From Cudoniella acicularis (Eukaryota > Ascomycota > Leotiomycetes > Helotiales > Helotiaceae): a DNA stretch of 12,218 bases. This document shows, in pieces, positions 1 through 9,244 of the stretch. How positions within the stretch are numbered: position 1 is the stretch's first letter; each line of letters starts with the position of its first letter. Under the pieces are notes generated by a model, which was not told the origin of the DNA, searched no databases, and worked only from the letters and a program-made list of their open reading frames with translations. The stretch covers positions 1 through 12,218 of the forward strand of contig JAAMPI010001615.1 of assembly GCA_013054445.1 (NCBI GenBank), in the 5' to 3' direction. The position numbers and the translations under genes are program-made.

Positions 1-1145
1 CAGCCTCTGGTCTCTCCTTCAATGATGCCATCAGATTCAAGAACCCCGATTTGACGATCTCGTTCAGCAATTATGGCATCCTCGACAGCCTTGAAGCTGC
101 TTAAATTCTTGATCTCCGTTCGCTGACCAAGACCTTTCACTCCCGCATACTCGTGGTCATTATCCCCAGGATTTCCATTTCTCCTTCGCACTGAAACATT
201 AACGTCTGCTCGCAGCCCACCGGATTGCATTCCAAGGACACAAGAGTCAACGGCATTTAATATAATCTGTACTTTTCGAACCAATGCAGCGGCAGTGCTA
301 GGATGATGGATTTGTGGCAAGGTGATTATCTCAATCAAGGGCAAGCCCACTCGATTGAAGTCCAGCCAGTGTTCATCCCCGGGATGTGATATAGTTTTGG
401 CCGTATCCTGCTCCATTTGTATCTGCTTGATTCCAATTGTTATTTGATCACCATCCTCCTTAGCTATTCCATCATGGGAATAAAGAGTAATGTGTCCATC
501 TCGAGCAAACGGTTCGTAATATTGTGTGATCTGGTAACCAGAAGGTTGGTCCCAATGGAAATAGTGCTTGCGATCAAATTTGCTCTGCCTCGGTATATTG
601 CAATTCAGCGCCAAAGCGGCCCGGAGGGCAGGCAATAGGGTTTCCTTCTGAAATATCGGCTGAGATCCTGGCATTGCAACGTCAAACAGAGCGACGTGTG
701 TATTAGGTACATCGTTGATTGTCGAAGCTGCCGCTGAGAACAGTTTTCGAGCAGTATTTAACTGGGCATGTATTTCGATTCCCACAGTCAACTCCCAATC
801 ATCCAATGTCTGATTATCTTCCTTTGCCTTCTTCCCCACACTTTCAGTCTTCCGTTTCTTTGCTTCATCCTTCAATTGTTTTCGAAATGGGATTATGGGG
901 TCTGGATCGGGGGTGTTCGAAATCGATCGCGAAGCCTCAGCAACATCTATATTCTGAGGGGTTGGATTTCCTTCAGCAGCGGATCCTGGGGTTTCCACTG
1001 ACGAATTCGTAACGTTAAAGCGCCTATGGAGGAAATGTTGGAATGGCGCAAGTTGTTCGTTCCTCGATCGATGAACACATCTTCGAGACGAGACCTGGCC
1101 CCCAAAAAGATACCTTCGTAGGACTTGGGGGGCAATTCGCGCCAT
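1..1145 (-). CDS. PET112: Mitochondrial glutamyl-tRNA(Gln) amidotransferase subunit B, N-terminal part (window-truncated)
   Basis: GatB/Pet112 binds tRNA in the mitochondrial amidotransferase that turns Glu-tRNA(Gln) into Gln-tRNA(Gln) in the matrix. The frame is open from an ATG at 1145 to the window edge, about 381 residues, with no intron; the C-terminal part, including the tRNA-binding tail, lies outside. The chosen start gives [16 protein letters not shown], an Arg-rich, acid-free beginning typical of a mitochondrial presequence, followed by a low-complexity linker to about residue 115. GatB signatures follow in order: [13 protein letters not shown] (near 126), a [12 protein letters not shown] stretch (near 200), MEQDTAKT (244), [12 protein letters not shown] (262), [12 protein letters not shown] (near 314), [16 protein letters not shown] (near 345) and GETR at the edge. 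These are hallmark GatB core segments. No stops or frameshifts were seen. It is transcribed divergently from the DUF6594 gene. The family is confident; the exact start is slightly less so. Confidence 0.95.
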   Translation of the reverse strand, partial: MARIAPQVLRRYLFGGQVSSRRCVHRSRNEQLAPFQHFLHRRFNVTNSSVETPGSAAEGNPTPQNIDVAEASRSISNTPDPDPIIPFRKQLKDEAKKRKTESVGKKAKEDNQTLDDWELTVGIEIHAQLNTARKLFSAAASTINDVPNTHVALFDVAMPGSQPIFQKETLLPALRAALALNCNIPRQSKFDRKHYFHWDQPSGYQITQYYEPFARDGHITLYSHDGIAKEDGDQITIGIKQIQMEQDTAKTISHPGDEHWLDFNRVGLPLIEIITLPQIHHPSTAAALVRKVQIILNAVDSCVLGMQSGGLRADVNVSVRRRNGNPGDNDHEYAGVKGLGQRTEIKNLSSFKAVEDAIIAERDRQIGVLESDGIIEGETRG

Positions 1146-2194
1146 TGGTGCTTGTGTGTTTGCTCGGGCACAGATGCACAAAACTCAATCGGACGAATGG
1201 CGTCTGAATGGGTATATACGTCAACGCGGAGGATGATTTGAGATTCGTACCACGTTCGGGCGGAAGCAGCTGCACGCAATCATGGGCGAACTGGCAAGCG
1301 GCGCCCGATTCGAGGATGCACGACGCGAGTCGCTTTCACGATATGTCACAAAGGCTGTCTGGTCATACAGGTGCTGGAGGTTCTCGCGGATGAGTGCGCG
1401 TGTCGGGCATGTGTTGATCTTGTATTGGTTGTGGAAGATTGCGAGGCAAGCGACTTGCTGGTGACTTTGTCGAGTAGAAAAGAAGCACGTCGCGGTGTCT
1501 AGGAGGCTGCTCACACGAGCAGGGAGCGGATGGTTGCTTTCTGAGTCTTAATGAGGTTGCATCCTTCGTTGTTGTCTCCGTCACCACTCTGGTCTCCATT
1601 CGCAGCTCGGTATCGTTATCACAGGATATTTTTTCATCCGGGCCTTGAGCTGGCCTTGGACTCCAGCTGGCAGAAGCTGGCACATCGCTAGCCGTGCTCT
1701 GCCGTCCGGGTTTGCGAGTGGCTCTCAGGGGATTTCAGGCACTTTTGCAGCGCTCTCACTGGCTGGAGCGGCGAAGATTTCTGGGAGCATCCCACCGCGG
1801 GCCACCAAGCATCCCACCAAAATCTCGAAACACCACTGGAACGCCTCTTAAGGGGGGTTGTCGAAGCGAAGGAGCTTTCTTCCGTCATCGATATTTCATG
1901 CCCACACCTATATCACAGCATTTATTCAAAACCTTGCCCCTCGAAGCCCGAGATCATGCTCGCCGTTACTTTCTTCCACATTGCTTCTTCTGCAGATCTG
2001 TTCAAAGAACCACGATGGATATCACGCATTAGCCTTGGCCAACGAGACATTAGTACACCGCCATAGACCCCAATCACCCAAGGTACTTCCTCCCCGCCGT
2101 TCATGCGCAACATAATACAATGCTTTTGCTTTTTGTGCACCTCCGAGAGATCGAAATGTTGAGCTGACGAACTTGCAGCAGCAATTCACACGAA
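1146..2194. other. Divergent intergenic region between GatB and the DUF6594 gene
   Basis: About 1.05 kb separates two genes read outward, so it must hold both promoters and both 5' untranslated regions. Several open frames of 60-112 codons occur on both strands, but they overlap one another, have no family signature and mix charged and low-complexity residues as chance frames do. I cannot assign a TATA box or operator with confidence. Confidence 0.6.
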
Positions 2195-4292
2195 ATGACC
2201 ACGAGTTACAGTGCTCCCGCCGTCGAAGTCATCCAGGAAGTGTCTGAGGATGAAAGGGGGGGATTGAGAGGCAAGGACGAAGACTCAGTCACTGAGGTCA
2301 CGCATTGCCCAGCGCGATCCCCGCGCGGAACGAACATGCCGTCCAACAGAGCAAACACGAGCAAGGAGCGGGACAGGTCAAGACGATACCACAAATCTAC
2401 CCCAAGTGGCAGCGGCAAACATCCAGCAAGAACTAGGACGAAGAATACAAGTACAAAGAGAGCCAGTATTGCCGCTGTGAAAGCGGATGCTGAAGATTCA
2501 CATCACAGGCGGCGCCGGAGATCTCGTTCAAGCCGAAGCGGCGACTCCTCGTCCGAGGACGAGGATGATACGCCAATCCAAGACCACAAAGCCGTTCTGG
2601 CCGCCCGAGCACGGTTGACTTCACCGTCTACTATATCAGGCATGACATCCTTGACCAATACCACGAACAAGTCCAGCAGTTCAAGTGGAAGCAATTCGAC
2701 CGTCACCCAAGCTTCCGTGACGAAACGAACCACTTTCGTGAAGAAAGCCGTAGTCGAAAATGGCCCTATGTCTCCAGCAGTGCCAGATGCTCCCAATGTG
2801 TTTGAATACCTCGACCCTGATGGCTCAGTCATCGGAAAAAATGAGACTGAAAGTGAAAGCAGTGAAGATGAGCCTCATCAAACTGCAGCTCCTCCTTGGA
2901 CACCGCGTCCCACACTCCAATTGGAAAACGGACCGGTTGAAACTGCTCTGCCACCTCGAATGCTACCAGAGCATGCAAGCATGTCATCCTCTGCCTCGAG
3001 TAGCTTTCGTGAAGATGACAACTCTTCAGAGCCGCCACATGAAAATGATACGGATCGAAGTACCAGCCCGGAGAGGAGTGTTCAGGGACAGGAGGAGGAG
3101 GAGGAGGAGGAGGAAGACAATGAGCCCGAACCAGCACCGGCACCAGCACCAGAAGTTCCTGCCGCCCCCGCTGCTCCTACTGCTCCGAATGATGATACAT
3201 CTACTAAAATTGCTTCACAAATGGCTGCTGCTCACCAAAGGCAGAATTTGTACGGGTCAATGCACCCATTTGGAACCCCTAATATGCAGCGAGGGCCTGC
3301 AGTTTTACCACATATACCACCTACAGTGTTGAGTTCTCGCCATCAACAACACCAAATAAAACAGTACCCACTCCCTAGAGCTGAAAAGCTACCCGTTACG
3401 GGATACGAACTTCTCGCTTCTCGGCTTTCATCTCGCACCACTCCCTCAGAGCTTGAAAGGGGGGAGAAAATTAAGCCAATATACCGGAAATTCGAATCGT
3501 TAAACCATCGTTTGTTATTGCATCTTCAAGATGAGCTTGTTGAACTTGAAGAGCAATTACATCGTCTTGATCACACAGATACTCAATCTCGGAGGACTGC
3601 AAGAGAAATAATGCCTGCTTCGCGGCGAGCGGCAGCGGCCATTGGTGGCGAGCTACAGTGGCACAAGACTGACGTGCTTGGGAAAATTGGATTCAAGCTC
3701 GCCCAATATAGTTCGTATTATATATATCGACTTGCGAGATATTCTAACAATGTCAACAGATCAAGCACTTGCTTCCTTCAACTCCACGCGTTCACTGTCC
3801 GCACCCGGACCCGAAGATATTTCTTCTTACCGCTCGTACCTCCAAACGGCGCAACCTATCGCAGAAGCCGAGACACATTTTCTAGATCCAGATGATGATC
3901 TCGTCTCCATTTATTCCGACCATGTATCGTCATCATCTTCCGATGCGACTTCATATCAATCCTCTGCATTGTCTTATCCTCCATCAACTACTGCATCGCA
4001 ACCAAAAACTGTGGAATTTAATCCTGAAACAGTTGCGAAAACTCAACCAGCACTTTCAACATTTGCTGCTGCTATTGCCGTCGCAGTTCTTATCCCATTC
4101 CTTACATTCTTCCTAATTCCAGGGTTCCTGGGCAGGATCACTGTGATGAGCCTTATTGCGGCTGGTGTTGTATTTGGTGCTGTTCAAGTAGGTGTCGTGG
4201 AAAAAACGACATTGGCGGGAAACGAGGGTTTAATGTGCGCAGGAATCTACGGTGGTGTTATGGTTGTTGTAGCAGGAATTATGCCTGCTTAG
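2195..4292 (+). CDS. DUF6594-family membrane protein, two exons, 682 residues
   Basis: Exon 1 is 2195-3710 and exon 2 is 3760-4292; joining them over a 49-nt intron restores one frame across the conserved domain (GFKLAQY, then NQALASFNSTRSL). Residues 1 to about 390 look disordered: Ser/Arg-rich basic stretches (HHRRRRRSRSSRS near 105), acidic Ser clusters, an eight-Glu run and a Pro-Ala repeat. The DUF6594 domain starts near residue 395: LPVTGYELLASRL, IKPIYRKFESLNHRLLLHLQ, LDHTDTQSRR, MPASRRAAAA, GELQWHKTDVLGKIGFKLAQY and HFLDPDDDLVS. Three hydrophobic helices end the protein at about 606-628, 632-652 and 663-682, the usual tail of this family. The biochemical function of DUF6594 is not established; the tail implies an integral membrane protein with a large soluble N-terminal part. 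The start is the first ATG of the long frame. No damage was seen. Confidence 0.93.
3090..3187 (+). repeat. In-gene low-complexity tract: (GAG)n followed by Pro-Ala repeat
   Basis: A run of GAG triplets (3092-3115) encodes eight Glu. It is followed closely by CCAGCACCGG-type triplets encoding alternating Pro and Ala. Both lie in the disordered N-terminal part of the DUF6594 protein. Such triplet runs usually vary in length between strains. Confidence 0.85.
3711..3759 (+). other. Spliceosomal intron of the DUF6594 gene
   Basis: This 49-nt intron has the unusual donor GTTCGT, a CTAAC branch site at 3744-3748 and a CAG acceptor. Reading through it would lead into 60 residues of unrelated sequence and drop the membrane helices. 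Removing it joins the conserved DUF6594 core in frame, with a split Asn codon. Confidence 0.9.
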
Positions 4293-5028
4293 GATAAGGT
4301 TGGTTTCGACCTGGGATCTAGTATTGCGTTGGAGTTCTGGCTTGCGCGATACCCCTGGCTTTTATGATGGATTTTGATGGCATGAATTTATCTGACATAT
4401 TTCTAAGGATCTAACTCTTTTTATTATTTATTGGACACTGTCAAGCGATTTTAACACTTTGAAACATCGGTTAGGAAGAATTGAGTAAGCAATTTCTTTT
4501 TCCTATTTATCCTGTCTGCTCCCTTGTAATTTTCACAAGTCCGTTTTCTTTCCAAAACTTTTACATCGAGAACCCCTTGCCTCCTTTCCTTACTTAAACA
4601 ATTGCTCCACGAGAGTGAGGGCAGTGGACTTCGAAAGGGAGATATAATTCTTTACTATTAGATCGTGTTAATTTTTCTCTTTTCTGTCGCCTTTGGTTAT
4701 CTAAGGTATTGCTCCACGAGGATGAGATTAGCAATGCCGTTCGTTGTCACTAGTCATGCTTCATGTACGATTTCTCACCCACTCTACTTTTCTACACCGT
4801 TCTTCAACAGATTTTGATAAGTAGATAAGACTGCGTACCACTTATTTAGCAGCCGAAACGAAAATTTGCAGCTTTCTTTAACTTCAAAATCATGAATTTA
4901 ATAAAATCCTCCCGAAGAGTACCAAAATATGTTCTCGCAAGCATTCTTTGTTCGTTTGGGGGTTTCCTTTTTAGGTAGCTATCCTCATTCTCAAGATTAG
5001 GAATAAATTCGGCTGATAATGAAATAGA
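4293..5028. other. Intergenic region downstream of the DUF6594 gene
   Basis: This stretch should hold the 3' untranslated region of the DUF6594 gene and whatever remains of the promoter and first codons of the decayed transporter. It is AT-rich with pyrimidine runs. An 87-codon minus-strand frame at 4846-5109 overlaps the transporter remnant and has no family features. The only structure I see is a short direct repeat, listed separately. Confidence 0.6.
4601..4726 (+). repeat. Pair of 19-nt direct repeats (ATTGCTCCACGAG core)
   Basis: The 13-mer ATTGCTCCACGAG occurs at 4601-4613 and again at 4708-4720. The next six bases differ at only two positions (to 4619 and 4726). The copies start 107 bp apart in noncoding sequence. 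They may be a duplicated regulatory site or the trace of an excision; nothing else supports either reading. Confidence 0.55.
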
Positions 5029-6486
5029 ATGGAAACGGGTATTATTGGGCCAGTAACGGTTATGAAGAGCTTCGTTGCGGAATTCGGCACACCGTCTGCG
5101 ACTGTTCACGGCTTGGTCGTCTCGGCCATCTTGATTCCTGCCGCGGTGTCGTCTTTCTTTGCTGGTCGCGTTGCCGATATCCTTGGTCGTCCCAAAGCCA
5201 TTGCTGTTGGAGCTCTCATTTTCGGTATTGGAGCCGCGCTTGAAGTTCGTGCTGTTAAAATTGCGGTGTTTGTGGTTGGTTAATGTATTGAGGGTGTTGG
5301 CAAAGGGCTCTATCTCGGAACTCTAGTTGTGTATATCTTTCCCCACCCCACCNTTTACAGTTAAAATGATATATACTCACAACCCCTAGCTACATCTGCG
5401 AAACCTCTCCACCAAGTCACAGAGGTCCTCTAACTACGGACCCCCAGTTCCTAATAACCGTGGGCATCGTCACCGGCTCCTTCACCTGCTACGATAGCGA
5501 ATACCTCTCCTCTTCCCTCGCCTGGCGCACCCCTTTCATCGTCCCACCACCTTCTCATTCCTCTTCTCTGCTGCCTCCGCGCTTTGGCTCGTCCCGTCAC
5601 GCCGATGCTTTCAGTACATGGGAACACCTCGGTGTCGCCAATTCCGAGCGCGAAAAAGCAGATATAAATATTGAGGTTGGAGTTCTGAATACGCCCGCCC
5701 GCAGCCGTTCGGTTTCGCCTGAGAGACCGAATATCATTGCTCGTACAAGAAGTAGGGGGTCTGCGATGAAATCGGGGTTTTTGGATATGTTTGCTAAAGA
5801 TGTGAGGATATGAACTCTACTGGCTGTTTTCTTGATGGGGATGCAGCAATTATCCGGTATTGGTGGGGTTCTTTACGTGAGTACCACTTTCTGAAGAACA
5901 TTTTCATCTCTAGGTATGAATCGTACTAAATTGAAGAACAAAGTACGCACCACTTCTCTTCCAACAAGCAGGCCTCACATCCACCAAAGCCTCCTTCCTC
6001 GCCTCTGGCATCTCCGCCCTCCTAATCTTCACCTTTACCATCCCAGCTCTCCTCTTCTCTGATAAATGGGGCCGCCGCACTAGCACCATCTACGGCGGCA
6101 CTGTCCTCTCCCTCCTCATGTTCCTCATCGGCATCCTCTACGCCACCTCTTCCGTGCACGCATCAACCGGCGCCAGTCGCTGGCTCGTCATCCTCTCCAT
6201 ATACCTCTTCACCATCGTCTACGCAATTTCTTGGGCTGTTGGCATCAAAGTGTATGCTACTGAGATCCAACCCCAACGCACGAGAGCAAGTACGACGAGT
6301 TTAGCGCATGGGAGTAATTGGTGTACTAATTTTTGGGTGGCGATAATCACGCCGGTGTTGTTGGCTAGGAGTAGTTGTGCGGTTTGTTTTGTTTTTGGGG
6401 TGCTTTTGAAAGGAGAAGAAGAGGGGTGCGATGATGGTTTGGAAGAGGCCAGGTCAAAAATAGATGTTGAAGGGCACAGACCATAA
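5029..6486 (+). pseudogene. Decayed MFS sugar transporter
   Basis: A fungal 12-helix proton-coupled sugar importer of the plasma membrane, now dead. The remnant opens at TGIIGPVTVM, so the cytosolic N-terminus and the start of helix 1 are missing; a TGA lies just upstream. Family segments follow: FFAGRVADILGRPKAIAVGA, IEGVGKGLYLGTLVVY, SPPSHRGPLTTDPQFLIT, WRTPFI, WEHLGVANSEREKAD, GMQQLSGIGGVLY, YAPLLFQQAGLTS, SDKWGRRTSTIYGGT and YATEIQPQRTRASTTSLAHG. Defects: TAA at 5281 where the family has Arg; a frameshift near 5541-5552, with the lost frame readable as TTFSFLFSAASALWLVPS and returning near 5600-5618; TGA at 5811 probably from CGA; and a scrambled C-terminus lacking the PETKG-type motif. 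Two introns are still recognisable, 5331-5389 and 5877-5943; the first contains the single N at 5353. The family is confident; the specific substrate cannot be told. Confidence 0.9.
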
Positions 6487-7011
6487 CTTCGTAAGTAAGT
6501 TCATTTTTCCCTCTATCATCGAGGTTAGGTATATCAGTCAACCTTAAATTCATATAACATCAGTTTTCTGTTCTGCCTAGATCGTAGCTAATCTCCCAAT
6601 TGAATAGTTCTGCATCAAATATGAGATCAGCTCAAGGTGGCCAGATGACAGATTCTTCTCATAACCTTTTCTTTCTTGACAAAGAAGCTTCCCTTCATAT
6701 TTGAGCTGACGTACCCTCCTTTGAAGGTTCTGCGGTGGGTTTTGGCACGACATATTTTTTCTCCGAAATTGATTAATTTTGCTCATCGTAAAGGCTTCAA
6801 AATCTGCACACAAATAGTCTATGAAAACAGCCTAAAGAATATTGCAGCATTCTGCAGTTTTCGTGTACGTTCAGATGGATTGAGGCAAAAGTTAATTGGT
6901 GGTCGTGTTACAATTGTTTTCTCTCAATACATATATGTATCTAGTTATTGTAAGGCAGTTTCGCGAGACCATCAAGAATGTTTTTTTTTTCCGCAACGGT
7001 CTATTTTCATT
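6487..7011. other. Intergenic region between the two pseudogenes
   Basis: About 525 bases, AT-rich, with a run of ten T at 6981-6990. A 149-codon plus-strand frame (6676-7125) passes through it and into the cellulase remnant. It has no family features and runs in a different frame from the conserved cellulase residues, so I treat it as chance. The old cellulase promoter should lie here, but no element is recognisable. Confidence 0.55.
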
Positions 7012-8381
7012 ATGATTCAAGTCTCTCTTCTCAACCATCTTTCCCTCAGTCTTAAGCCAACAAATCGGCACCTTATAAGCCGAAACTCACCCCTCATTCA
7101 CTTGGGAATCCTGCGCAAATGCTAGTAATGGAGGTAGTTTCTGCACGCAGCAAAATTCGAAGCTCACAGTAAATGCCAATTGAGGATGGATTCACAATGT
7201 AAACGGCACATCGAATTGCTTTCAGGGTAATGGCTGGAATGCATCGCTCTGTCCGGATGATGTGAGTTGTGCGAAGAGTTGTGCGCTGGAGGCGGTGGAT
7301 TATGCGAATAGTGCTGCTGTGAGGGTTTCGGGTAAGGAAGTGAAGTATGTTGTTGTTTCCTAACCACCTCCCTCCACCTTCCACCCTTTTTATTTTTCTT
7401 TTCGAGAAAATCCGGGAAGAATTACGAATTTAATTGAAAAAGACTAGTATACTCGAGAAACGATGCAGACTTGACACAATACGGCTCACGCGTCTTTCTC
7501 ATAGCGAATGATACGCACTATCAACTCTTCAACCTCCTCAACAAGGAAGTCAGCCTCACAGTCGACACGTCAAATGTTCCTTACGGCTGAAGTGGATCTT
7601 TGAAATTTGTGTCGATGGATAAAGATGGAGGGTTATCTAGGTATCCGGAGAATAAAGCGGGGGCAAAATATGGGACTGGCTATTGCGATGCGCGGTGTTT
7701 GCGGACTTCCAAGTTTGTAAATGGGAAGGTATAGTTCATCTCAAACAATCCTCATACTTACTTGCTGTAAGTTGCCGAGAAGTAAAGTGCTAATTAGTTC
7801 AATATTGCAGGCAAATGTCGAAGGCTGGACACCATCTTCCTCATCCCCCGGCATCGGCACAGGCTCTCACGGTTCCTGCTGCCCTGAGATCAACATCTGG
7901 GAAGCCAACTCGTAATCGACCGTCCCCTCCGCTCACTCCTGCACCAATACATCTCAAACACCTTATACTCATGATTCTTGCTCTCTTTCAGCAAAAGAGC
8001 CTTGCGATCCCGACGGATGCGATTTTAACCCCTATCGTATGAACGTCACTTCTTTCTACGGCCAAGGAAAAACACTTGACAGTAGTAAGCCTTTTACTGT
8101 CGCCACGCAGTTCCTGACGAATGATAATACGACTTCTGGGACGCTGTCTCAAATTAAGCGGTTTTATGTGCAAAATGGGGTGAAGATTCCGAATCCGATG
8201 CCGGATTGTAGGCGTGGAGGGGAATTCCATCAGTGCTTCTTTCTGCAGCGTGCAGAAGAAAGCATTTGGTGAACAGAACGTTTTTGAGGGAAAAGGAAGA
8301 ATGGAAGAGTTGAGTAAAGCGTTTAAGAGAGGGGTGGTTTCGGCGGCGTTGTTGGACGGTGCTATGCTAGCAGGACTTTGA
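7012..8381 (+). pseudogene. Decayed GH7 cellobiohydrolase (Cel7-like), C-terminally truncated
   Basis: GH7 enzymes are secreted and cut cellulose chains with retention of configuration. An ATG at 7012 is one base out of frame with a secretion-signal-like stretch (FKSLFSTIFPSVLSQQIGT). GH7 segments follow: [165 protein letters not shown] and, in a shifted frame, [17 protein letters not shown] and FKRGVV. Defects: in-frame stops at 7076, 7181, 7588 and 7913; a frameshift near 8205; an unresolved exon junction around 7345-7447; and loss of everything after FKRGVV, about the last quarter of the catalytic domain. One clean intron remains (7729-7810, branch CTAAT at 7790, CAG acceptor). The catalytic EIDIWEA motif reads EINIWEA. 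Confidence 0.93.
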
Positions 8382-8754
8382 TCTTCAGGGCACGTGACAG
8401 AATTATGAGCTTTAGCGCCTTATCCTGGCCTTTGCTTTATATAAGCCGGCTAGCCAGAACAGATCTAGTGCAAACAGTAGTGTCTTGGCATCGTGGCTTA
8501 GCAGAAAATCTAGAAGTGTTTAATGTGGAAGCCGATTTCGCTAGCGACTGTACTTGCCAACGCAAGATTCCTCCGAGTTTACAACTCAGCGCACGAAAGT
8601 ACTAGGTTATGTTAGGGATAAATTCAAGAAGGAGCTTGTGAATGATGGTGGATGACTATATCCATCGCAAAGGAAATCCATAGCTACGAGATATAAAAGA
8701 TTTTGTCTGTGAAATAGGAACCGCCGTTAAAGAGCCACGTTGCAACATGCACGC

Positions 8755-8795
8755 CTTGGTTAATTAACACTATATATCACGTGATGATAACCAAG
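8755..8795. repeat. Inverted repeat with a 10-bp CACGTG palindrome in its loop
   Basis: CTTGGTTA at 8755-8762 is matched by its exact complement TAACCAAG at 8788-8795. The 25-nt spacer holds ATCACGTGAT (8776-8785), a perfect palindrome with the CACGTG core bound by bHLH factors such as the Cbf1 and SREBP types. A second CACGTG lies near 8390 (GCACGTGAC). A regulatory role is inference; no intact downstream gene is obvious. Confidence 0.5.
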
Positions 8796-8959
8796 CGAAA
8801 TTCTGCTGCAGCAAATGAAGTCATCGTGGAACGGCGCGATGAAGATGTTCGACTCCATAATTCCGTTTCCCACATTTTAGGAAATCAACTACTAACTTGA
8901 TCCTAAAAAATTTTCCAAAGCGAAACATTACAGCTGCGAAGGTGCGTAAATCCCATGCT

Positions 8960-9004
8960 TAATAGGGTTGGTGGGATTCAAAACCCTTTCCATCACCCCT
9001 ATTA
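8960..9004. repeat. Short inverted repeat (TAATAGGG / CCCTATTA)
   Basis: TAATAGGG at 8960-8967 and CCCTATTA at 8997-9004 are exact inverse copies around a 29-nt spacer that also contains GGGATTCAAAACCC. It could form a hairpin or be the remains of a miniature element. No target-site duplication was recognised. Confidence 0.45.
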
Positions 9005-9244
9005 GATTGTGCAAGCAGTCGTGAACCAAGTAGAAATAGTTGCTCCTAGTAGTCTATAGATCGAGACAGACATTAATATATTCGAAGACTAACAGGGCAT
9101 TATATAGAGTAGGTTTCATAACGCATCGGCTCAACCCTCTTCTATCAAACGACCTCCCATCAAGCGACGCGTCCGACAGCTCTCGAGTCTACCGATTTCA
9201 GGTCTCTTTTTTCTATCAGCTTCGCACATAGGTCCAATAGGGCT

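Larger units (their letters stand above)
8382..9244. other. Gene-poor region with short inverted repeats
   Basis: No gene could be assigned. A 75-codon plus-strand frame (8378-8605) has no signature. A frame open from 8545 to a TGA at 8653 reads TKVLGYVRDKFKKELVNDGG near its end and resumes after the stop with LYPSQRKSIATRYKRF; it looks protein-like and may be a scrap of an unknown gene, but I would not call it. The frame of the next gene is open from 9122, upstream of its first ATG at 9245. Two inverted repeats are listed separately. Confidence 0.5.

Noticed and set aside
1221..2140. Overlapping open frames of 60-112 codons on both strands upstream of GatB
   Set aside because: They overlap in several frames, show no domain or targeting features, and lie in what should be a divergent promoter region.
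2760..3332. 190-codon plus-strand frame inside the DUF6594 gene
   Set aside because: It is a shifted-frame shadow of exon 1; its His/Leu/Arg runs come from the low-complexity DNA of the real frame.
4846..5109. 87-codon minus-strand frame
   Set aside because: It overlaps the transporter remnant, whose plus-strand frame carries clear MFS motifs, and it has no family features.
5353..5353. Ambiguous base N as a cause of the transporter's defects
   Set aside because: It lies inside the first intron of the remnant, so it cannot explain the stops or frameshifts, though it hints at uneven sequence quality nearby.
6676..7125. 149-codon plus-strand frame between the two pseudogenes
   Set aside because: Its 3' end lies over the GH7 N-terminus in the wrong frame, and the rest has no recognisable composition or motif.
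8960..9004. tRNA gene suggested by GGTTTTGAATCC on the minus strand
   Set aside because: The B-box-like match is imperfect, no A box sits at the right distance, and no cloverleaf could be drawn.
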